From NCBI GenBank assembly GCA_003242645.1, contig QGVC01000084.1, positions 1-11,681 of the forward strand: a DNA stretch of 11,681 bases, read 5' to 3'. Under the pieces are notes generated by a model. That model made no database searches. It was given only the letters and a program-made list of their open reading frames with translations, and was not told where the DNA came from. A program made the position numbers and the translations under genes. Shown here piece by piece: positions 7,387-11,681 of this stretch. The number at the start of each line of letters is the position of its first letter. Within the stretch, counting starts at the first letter, position 1. The DNA comes from Pseudomonadota bacterium (lineage in GTDB: Bacteria > Pseudomonadota > Alphaproteobacteria > Rhizobiales > Hyphomicrobiaceae).

Positions 7387-7451
7387 TCGTTGCGAGGGTG
7401 ACCGGCTCGCTCCGCTCTCCCGATGCAGGCAGCCGGACGCTCTCGCAACGA
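7387..7451. repeat. Long near-perfect hairpin, 21-bp arms
   Basis: Arms 7387-7407 and 7431-7451 pair at 20 of 21 positions (two G-T wobbles, a single A-A mismatch at 7401/7437) around a 23-nt loop. The outer 10 bp (TCGTTGCGAG / CTCGCAACGA) are perfect. There is no T run at either end, so it does not look like a terminator. Confidence 0.75.
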
Positions 7452-7474
7452 ACGTCTCCCCCACCGTCGAGATC

Positions 7475-7510
7475 ACGATCCGCCACAATCCAGGGCCTTC
7501 GGCGGGTCGT
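7475..7510. repeat. 10-bp hairpin
   Basis: ACGATCCGCC (7475-7484) pairs fully with GGCGGGTCGT (7501-7510), with one T-G wobble on the plus strand, around a 16-nt loop. It lies between the long hairpin and the terminator-like stem. Confidence 0.55.
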
Positions 7511-7514
7511 AAAG

Positions 7515-7571
7515 AAACCGCGGCCGAGCCGTAAGCCCTTCTCCAGCCAGGTTGCGCGCTCGCCGCGGTTT
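7515..7571 (-). terminator. Terminator-like stem downstream of the aldo/keto reductase
   Basis: AAACCGCGGC (7515-7524) pairs perfectly with 7562-7571. After a bulged C, GAGC (7526-7529) pairs with GCTC (7558-7561); the loop is 28 nt. Read on the minus strand the stem ends in GGTTTC and continues TTTACG, a short U-rich tail. It starts about 35 bases after the reductase stop codon. The long loop and short tail make it a modest terminator. Confidence 0.45.
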
Positions 7572-7606
7572 CCAATTTCTCCGGTTTGTGGATCCGCCGG
7601 TCGCGA

Positions 7607-8440
7607 TCACAACATGGCCAGCGGTGTTGGGCCGCGAGGCGGAGGGAAGGCTCCGTCCAGAGCCTTGAGGTCTTCGGCATCCAGCACGAGATCGGCGGCA
7701 GCCGCATTGGCCCGCACGTGCTCTGGACGCGCGGCTTTGGGGATCGTGAAGACATGATCGTGGCGCAGCACCCAGGCCAGGGCGATGGCTGCTGGGCTCA
7801 CACGATGTTTGTCGGCGATCGATCTCAAGGTTCGGTTGCCCAGGATGGTGGCCTGGCCGAGCGGCGAATAGGCCATGATTGCAATACCCTGTTCACGGGC
7901 TTCCGGCAGCAGGTCCCACTCGATCCCGCGCGAGCCGAGATGGTAGAGCACCTGATTGACGATGCACGATCCCTGCGGCGCCACTTTGCTGAGGTCGGCC
8001 ATGTCCTTGGGGTCGAAATTGCTGACGCCCCACGCCCGAATTTTTCCGTCGGCCTTGAGCTTCTCAAAGGCTTCTACGGTCTCCCGCAGCGGAATCGCAC
8101 CGCGCCAATGCAGGAGATAAAGGTCGAGAACATCAGTCCTCAGCCGTTTGAGACTGCGCTCGCAGGCCGCAATGGCACCGCTGCGTGAGGCATTGTGCGG
8201 GTAGACCTTGCTGACAAGGAAAACGGATTCCCGCCGCCCTGCGATGGCTTCTCCGACCACCTCTTCGGCGCCGCCATCACCGTACATCTCTGCGCTATCG
8301 ATGAGCGTCATCCCGAGGTCGAGCCCAAGCTGCAGCGCCTTCACCTCGTCCGCCCGGCTGCCGCGCCGCTCACCCATCCCCCAGGTTCCAAGTCCGAGAG
8401 CCGGCACGCGCGCGCCATTGAGAAGTGTTACGTACCGCAT
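7607..8440 (-). CDS. Aldo/keto reductase
   Basis: A 277-residue NADPH-dependent (beta/alpha)8-barrel oxidoreductase of the bacterial AKR type. The catalytic tetrad is complete: Asp48 and Tyr53 in LIDSAEMYGDGGAEEVVG, Lys78 in VSKVYP and His111 in YLLHW. Cofactor-side motifs GVSNF, VNQVLYHL and AYSPLGQ are present, and the C-terminal IPKAARPEHVRANAAA helix would bind the nucleotide phosphate. Such enzymes reduce aldehydes and ketones; the true substrate cannot be deduced. The start at 8440 has GGGAG seven bases upstream. It follows recR by 26 bases on the same strand and is probably read from the dnaX-ybaB-recR transcript, although it has no functional link to DNA repair that I can see. A terminator-like stem lies just downstream. 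The protein is complete, with no frameshift. Confidence 0.94.
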   Translation of the reverse strand: MRYVTLLNGARVPALGLGTWGMGERRGSRADEVKALQLGLDLGMTLIDSAEMYGDGGAEEVVGEAIAGRRESVFLVSKVYPHNASRSGAIAACERSLKRLRTDVLDLYLLHWRGAIPLRETVEAFEKLKADGKIRAWGVSNFDPKDMADLSKVAPQGSCIVNQVLYHLGSRGIEWDLLPEAREQGIAIMAYSPLGQATILGNRTLRSIADKHRVSPAAIALAWVLRHDHVFTIPKAARPEHVRANAAAADLVLDAEDLKALDGAFPPPRGPTPLAML

Positions 8441-8466
8441 GCCGATCTCCCTTGGAGCGGTCGTCG

Positions 8467-9078
8467 CTAGAGTCGCTGCCGTGACCTGATGGCCGCGGCG
8501 AGGGTGCCTTCGTCGAGATAGTCTAGCTCGCCACCCACCGGCACACCTTGCGCCAGCCGGGAAATCGTGACGCCCGTTCCTTCGAGCTGCTCGGTCAGGT
8601 AGTGAGCGGTAGACTGCCCTTCCACGGTCGCGTTGAGCGCGAGTAGAATTTCTTTGACCGCGGGGTCGCGGGCCCGCTCGATAAGACGACCAATATTCAG
8701 CCGTTCTGGGCCGATCCCGTCGAGCGGCGAGATATGGCCGCCGAGTACATGATAGACCGCATTCACCACTCCGGCGCGCTCAAGGGCCCAGAGGTCCGCA
8801 ATATCCTCGACCACCACGATGAGCGAACGATCCCGCCGTGGGTCCTGGCAAATGGTGCATGGGGCCACAGTATCGATCGTGCCGCAAACCGGACACTCGA
8901 CCAGCTTTGCTGCAGCCTCGTTGAGGGCTGCCGTAAGGGGCAGGAGCAGATCATCGCGCCGCTTCAGCAGGGCAAGGGTTGCCTTGCGAGCTGACCGATA
9001 GCCGAGCCCAGGCAGCCGGCCGAGCAATTGCACCAATCTTTCGATTTCAGGGCCAGCCATGGTCCTGCTTGCGCTCAT
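8467..9078 (-). CDS. recR: Recombination mediator RecR
   Basis: RecR (203 residues) works with RecO, and RecF where present, to load RecA on SSB-coated single-stranded DNA at gaps. Visible parts in order: the helix-hairpin-helix [15 protein letters not shown] (about residues 19-33), a C4 zinc module (Cys62, 65, 74, 77 in [16 protein letters not shown]), the Toprim domain beginning [16 protein letters not shown] (85-100) with [15 protein letters not shown], and the conserved C-terminal [19 protein letters not shown]. The hairpin has Tyr where most relatives have Pro (GLGPRSA), a small difference. The start at 9078 has GGAG very close to the ATG. An ATG at 9060 (MAGPEIER) gives a 197-residue protein and is about equally plausible. 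It lies 27 bases after ybaB and 26 before the aldo/keto reductase. Confidence 0.97.
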   Translation of the reverse strand: MSASRTMAGPEIERLVQLLGRLPGLGYRSARKATLALLKRRDDLLLPLTAALNEAAAKLVECPVCGTIDTVAPCTICQDPRRDRSLIVVVEDIADLWALERAGVVNAVYHVLGGHISPLDGIGPERLNIGRLIERARDPAVKEILLALNATVEGQSTAHYLTEQLEGTGVTISRLAQGVPVGGELDYLDEGTLAAAIRSRQRL

Positions 9079-9105
9079 TCTCCGCTTAAGTCCCTGACCG
9101 AGGGA

Positions 9106-9426
9106 TCAGAAGAGCTTGAGCCCCGGCGGCAACGGCAGGCCGCCAGCGATCTCCTGCATTTTCGACTGGATAGCTCCTTCGACCTTGGACTTCGCGTCCT
9201 GGAAAGCCGCGATGACGAGATCCTCGAGGATCTCCGTCTCCTCCGGCTTCATCAGACTCGGATCGATCTTCAAACGGCGCATTTCGCCTTTGCCGTTGAG
9301 CGTGACCTTCACAAGGCCGGCGCCAGACTGCCCCTCGACCTCGAGCGCCTCGAGCTCCGCCTGCAGCTTCTGCATGCGCTCTTGAAGCTGCTGCGCCTGC
9401 TTCATCATTCCCATCAGGTCTTTCAT
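9106..9426 (-). CDS. ybaB: YbaB/EbfC family nucleoid-associated protein
   Basis: A 106-residue protein with a long N-terminal amphipathic helix (MMKQAQQLQERMQKLQAELE), a central three-stranded sheet (GLVKVTLNGKGEMRRLKIDPSL), ILEDLVIAAFQDAKSKVE and a Gly/Pro-rich end (GGLPLPPGLKLF). Known family members are tweezer-shaped dimers that bind DNA with little sequence preference and affect nucleoid structure and expression. The start has GGAGAG about five bases upstream. It sits between dnaX (45-base gap) and recR (27-base gap), the classic dnaX-ybaB-recR order found across many bacteria. Confidence 0.97.
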   Translation of the reverse strand: MKDLMGMMKQAQQLQERMQKLQAELEALEVEGQSGAGLVKVTLNGKGEMRRLKIDPSLMKPEETEILEDLVIAAFQDAKSKVEGAIQSKMQEIAGGLPLPPGLKLF

Positions 9427-9471
9427 GGTCTCTCCGCTCGTCGCCGTCTCAGGGCTTGAATGGTGCTGTTT

Positions 9472-11214
9472 CTATCTGGCCTTGCTCTCGTCCTGCGCCT
9501 TGGCTGGTCGCGGCCGCACAGCTTTGATCTCGGCCTCCGGGAAAACGTCCAGGATCGCCTTTACGGCCGGGTGGGCCTTGATTTCATCGAGCTCGGCAGC
9601 TTCGCGCTTGCGCCGCACCTCCCCGATGGGCGGTTCGCCTGGCTCGCGGCTGACGGCAACCACCCACCGGCGCCCGGTCCACTCACGTAGCTTCTCCGCG
9701 ATCTCGTTGGCCAGTCCTGGCGGACTTCCCTCCACGAGATTGATCTCCAGCCGGCCGGGCTCGAAGCGGACCAGGCGCACGTGCTCCTCGAGGTGCACCT
9801 TGAGCTTGGCATCACGCCGCGCGCCTGCCAATTCAACGACTTCGGCGAAGGTACGCGGTCCGGCTTCCGCCGGATCAGCAGTCGTGTTGGATGCCGCCGT
9901 GGGTCCACCAAGCACGTCACTGCTCGATTCCGGAGCTGGCGTTGCCTGCATCCGGACTCCATCCTGCTGCGATCCCGCGGCAATCCCGCTTCCGCGCGCC
10001 CGCCCAGCACCGTTGCCAAGCAGCCGGATCAGCTCGTCCGGTGAAGGCAGCTCGGCCGCATGGGCAATCCGGATCAGCACCATCTCCGCGGCCTGAAGCG
10101 GCTCAGGTGCGCGGGAGGCCTCATCATAGCCCTTTTGCAGCATCTGCCACGCCCGGGTCAGCACCGGGATGGATAGCTGGTTGGCCAGAGATGCAGCGCG
10201 TCTCCGCTCCTCGGCCGAGAGAGCCTCGCTCGCGCCGTCCTCGCCTACGACCTTGATACGGGTTGCGGCGTGCACGGCCTCGGCGAGATCGGCCAAAATC
10301 TGTGTGGGATCAGCGCCGTCGCGGTGCAGCGCATCGAGCTGCCGCAGGGCATCACCCGCGGCACCGCGAAACAGCGACTCGAGTAGATCGAAAATGCGCC
10401 CGCGGTCGGCGAGCCCCAGCATTGCCCGCACGGCGGGCTCGGTGACCTTGCCGCTGCCCATGGCAATGGCTTGATCGAGGATGGAGAGGCCATCGCGCAC
10501 GGAGCCTCCGGCTGCGCGAGCGATGAGCGTCAGCGCCTCGTCATCGGCCTTTGCACCTTCCTTGGCGACGATGGACTTGAAGTGCTTGACGAGCAGCGGC
10601 ACATCCACACGCCGCAAATCGAACCGCTGGCAGCGCGACAGCACCGTCACCGGTACTTTGCGCACCTCGGTCGTCGCAAAGATGAACTTCACGTGCTCTG
10701 GCGGCTCCTCGAGCGTCTTCAGAAGCGCGTTGAAGGCGCTCTTCGAGAGCATGTGGACTTCGTCGATGATGAAGACCTTGTAGCGGGCCAGGATGGGCCG
10801 GTAGCGGGCGTTCTCGATGATCTCCCGCACGTTGTCGACGCCGGTGTTGGATGCGGCGTCCATCTCGATCACGTCGGGATGGCGGCCCTGGATGATCTGC
10901 AGGCAATGCTCCCCGTAGCCGTCCATATCCATGGTCGGCCGGTCGGGGAGGCCTGGCTTGGAGTAGTTGAGCGCCCGCGCGAGGATGCGTGCCGTCGTGG
11001 TCTTGCCGACGCCGCGGACGCCGGTCAGCATGTAGCCTTGCGCGATCCGGTCGGTGGCGAACGCATTCCGGAGCGTCGTCACCATGGCGTCCTGGCCGAT
11101 CAGCTGATCGAAGGTCTCAGGCCGATACTTGCGCGCGAGCACGACGTAAGGCGTTTTCGCGGACGCCTGGCCCTGATCGCCCAGCAGATCTGTGGGTTGG
11201 GAGTTGTTCGCCAT
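9472..11214 (-). CDS. dnaX: DNA polymerase III subunit gamma/tau
   Basis: DnaX (580 residues) is the ATPase of the replicative clamp loader; the tau form also links the polymerase cores and the helicase. Visible: the YVVLARKYRPETFDQLIGQ entry, Walker A GVRGVGKT (65-72), Walker B IIDEVH (149-154), the SRC motif (193-195) with its arginine finger, and sensor 2 GSVRDGLSILDQ (237-248). A collar domain follows to about 375, then an Ala/Ser/Pro-rich linker, and from about 445 the alphaproteobacterial tau C-terminal domain ending in a basic tail. The zinc module between Walker A and B, normally four cysteines, has only Cys104, as I recall for rhizobial homologues. No A-rich slippery heptamer for making gamma is visible. 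AGGGG lies a few bases before the ATG. It is the first protein gene after the SRP RNA and heads dnaX-ybaB-recR. The 125-base leader includes a CCGCTC/GAGCGG stem (11311-11334). Confidence 0.97.
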   Translation of the reverse strand: MANNSQPTDLLGDQGQASAKTPYVVLARKYRPETFDQLIGQDAMVTTLRNAFATDRIAQGYMLTGVRGVGKTTTARILARALNYSKPGLPDRPTMDMDGYGEHCLQIIQGRHPDVIEMDAASNTGVDNVREIIENARYRPILARYKVFIIDEVHMLSKSAFNALLKTLEEPPEHVKFIFATTEVRKVPVTVLSRCQRFDLRRVDVPLLVKHFKSIVAKEGAKADDEALTLIARAAGGSVRDGLSILDQAIAMGSGKVTEPAVRAMLGLADRGRIFDLLESLFRGAAGDALRQLDALHRDGADPTQILADLAEAVHAATRIKVVGEDGASEALSAEERRRAASLANQLSIPVLTRAWQMLQKGYDEASRAPEPLQAAEMVLIRIAHAAELPSPDELIRLLGNGAGRARGSGIAAGSQQDGVRMQATPAPESSSDVLGGPTAASNTTADPAEAGPRTFAEVVELAGARRDAKLKVHLEEHVRLVRFEPGRLEINLVEGSPPGLANEIAEKLREWTGRRWVVAVSREPGEPPIGEVRRKREAAELDEIKAHPAVKAILDVFPEAEIKAVRPRPAKAQDESKAR

Positions 11215-11340
11215 CGGCCCCTGGATCGCCTCAGTCTTGAGAAACGCGGACGGCTCGATGTGGTGGCAGCGGCCAGCAGCAGGGTACCAGTCGAATGCCG
11301 ACGCGGACTCCCGCTCAGGTCGAAACCGGAGCGGCGAGAT

Positions 11341-11435
11341 GAGAGACTGACGAACGACCCGTTTCCTGATCGCTAGGGCTGCTTCCTTCCGGACCTGACC
11401 CGGTTTGCGAGGGAACCGTCCGCCGCCAGCCTCCC
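11341..11435 (-). ncRNA. ffs: Bacterial small SRP RNA (4.5S-type)
   Basis: The signal recognition particle RNA binds Ffh and helps target nascent membrane proteins. On the minus strand the universal domain IV core is at 11400-11377: GGTCAGGTCCGG followed by AAGGAAGCAGCC, with the GGAA tetraloop and the asymmetric loops that bind Ffh. Around it the arms close into the expected long hairpin: GGGAGG at the 5' end (11435-11430) pairs with TCTCTC at the 3' end (11346-11341). Inside that, CTGGCGG (11429-11423) pairs with TCGTCAG-type sequence before it. The length of about 95 nt fits the small bacterial class. The 5' end agrees with the promoter just upstream. The exact ends are set by pairing only and may be off by several bases. 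The ffs-dnaX order is common in bacteria. Confidence 0.95.
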
Positions 11436-11440
11436 GCCGG

Positions 11441-11469
11441 AATATGACGCTTCGACAAGGAAGTTACAA
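11441..11469 (-). promoter_or_regulatory. Promoter of the SRP RNA gene
   Basis: On the minus strand TTGTAA (11469-11464) and CATATT (11446-11441) are 17 bases apart. The predicted start, a G about seven bases downstream at 11434-11435, coincides with the 5' end deduced from the RNA fold. It may also supply transcription to dnaX. Confidence 0.7.
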
Positions 11470-11529
11470 CCCTGGGCACTACGCGGTCAGCGAGCTTTCA
11501 TCCCAGCTCCCGCGTTTATTGAGCTGCGC

Positions 11530-11542
11530 TTGGCCGGGCCAA
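11530..11542. promoter_or_regulatory. Perfect 13-bp palindrome, possible operator
   Basis: TTGGCC-G-GGCCAA, about 95 bases before the start of the last gene and about 60 bases upstream of the SRP RNA promoter. Its position between divergent transcripts suits an operator, but no regulator is visible and I cannot assign a family. Confidence 0.3.
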
Positions 11543-11636
11543 AATCCTGTCATGCCAGACAATCATACCCGCGGGCGGATTGCATTCGCTTGCGAGGCTG
11601 TGCTCTTGTGCAGGAGCGCTGGGAGGAAAGATCAGC

Positions 11637-11681
11637 ATGTTCAAACCGACGCTCGGAGCCTCAACGCTGCTCGACCGCCAG
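11637..11681 (+). CDS. Start of an unrecognised plus-strand gene (15 codons in the window)
   Basis: An ATG at 11637 is preceded by GGAGGA (11622-11627) nine bases upstream and opens a frame that runs to the window edge, MFKPTLGASTLLDRQ. It is divergent from the SRP RNA-dnaX operon. Too little is visible to name a family; the first residues are not a clear signal peptide. The ribosome site is the main support. Confidence 0.6.
   Translation, partial: MFKPTLGASTLLDRQ

Larger units (their letters stand above)
7069..7606. other. 538-base gap without a credible gene, rich in inverted repeats
   Basis: Short open frames exist on both strands but none has a ribosome site, a recognisable domain or convincing composition. 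A T7 run at 7154-7160 follows only a weak stem (CTCCC/GGGGG near 7127-7140) that is too far from it to be a standard terminator for the epimerase. From 7250 on, the region contains at least four inverted repeats, listed separately. Both flanking genes end here (convergent), so promoters are not expected unless the region encodes its own RNA. Confidence 0.7.

Noticed and set aside
7250..7571. tmRNA, RNase P RNA or a known riboswitch in the hairpin-rich gap
   Set aside because: I looked for a tRNA-like acceptor and tag frame, the conserved RNase P core and riboswitch cores, and saw none of them.
7195..7755. Minus-strand open frame of 186 codons covering the hairpin region
   Set aside because: It overlaps the real 3' end of the aldo/keto reductase in another frame, and no known family is recognisable; its length is explained by GC content and the inverted repeats.
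10471..11376. Plus-strand open frame of 301 codons opposite dnaX and the SRP RNA
   Set aside because: It crosses the conserved ATPase core of dnaX and the SRP RNA on the other strand and has no domain or ribosome site.
1..11681. CRISPR array, insertion sequence, prophage or tRNA gene
   Set aside because: No regularly spaced direct repeats, transposase or integrase frames, or tRNA-like cloverleaf were seen on either strand.

Overview
The window is GC-rich DNA from an alphaproteobacterium, most likely of the order Hyphomicrobiales (rhizobia and relatives). Three things point there: the small SRP RNA - dnaX - ybaB - recR arrangement, a DnaX that lacks the usual zinc-finger cysteines, and the split glycine decarboxylase (GcvPB type) with a typical rhizobial tail. 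This placement is an inference from gene content and my memory of these families; I could not run a search.

Layout. Positions 1-284 hold the 3' end of gcvPB. A nu-class (YfcG-like) glutathione transferase (496-1203) follows and ends at a strong intrinsic terminator whose 5' arm can pair with either of two 3' arms. An alpha/beta hydrolase of the non-heme haloperoxidase/perhydrolase type (1489-2313) runs tail-to-tail into a minus-strand pair: a VOC/glyoxalase-fold protein (2336-2779) and an IlvD/Edd-family sugar-acid dehydratase resembling D-xylonate dehydratase (2791-4596). The dehydratase has a good sigma-70-type promoter at 4672-4700. Divergent from it is a plus-strand operon: an FAD-dependent D-amino-acid dehydrogenase-like oxidoreductase (4741-6048) and a 4-hydroxyproline 2-epimerase (6064-7068).

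The epimerase and the flavoenzyme fit the first two steps of hydroxyproline breakdown: trans-4-hydroxy-L-proline to cis-4-hydroxy-D-proline to 1-pyrroline-4-hydroxy-2-carboxylate. That route ends in alpha-ketoglutarate semialdehyde, the same intermediate reached by the oxidative (Weimberg-type) pentose route in which a xylonate/arabonate dehydratase acts. The divergent arrangement may therefore join two feeder branches of one pathway. The later enzymes (deaminase, semialdehyde dehydrogenase) and any regulator are not in the window.

The 7069-7606 gap has no credible gene but is unusually rich in inverted repeats: a 100-bp unit bounded by perfect 13-bp inverted repeats, a 21-bp-arm hairpin, a 10-bp hairpin and a terminator-like stem. 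This is the best candidate here for something undescribed, such as a structured RNA or a palindromic repeat element.

From 7607 to 11435 everything is on the minus strand. In transcription order it is the SRP RNA gene (ffs) with a recognisable promoter, dnaX, ybaB, recR and an aldo/keto reductase, all closely spaced and probably sharing transcripts. The last 45 bases begin a plus-strand gene that I do not recognise.
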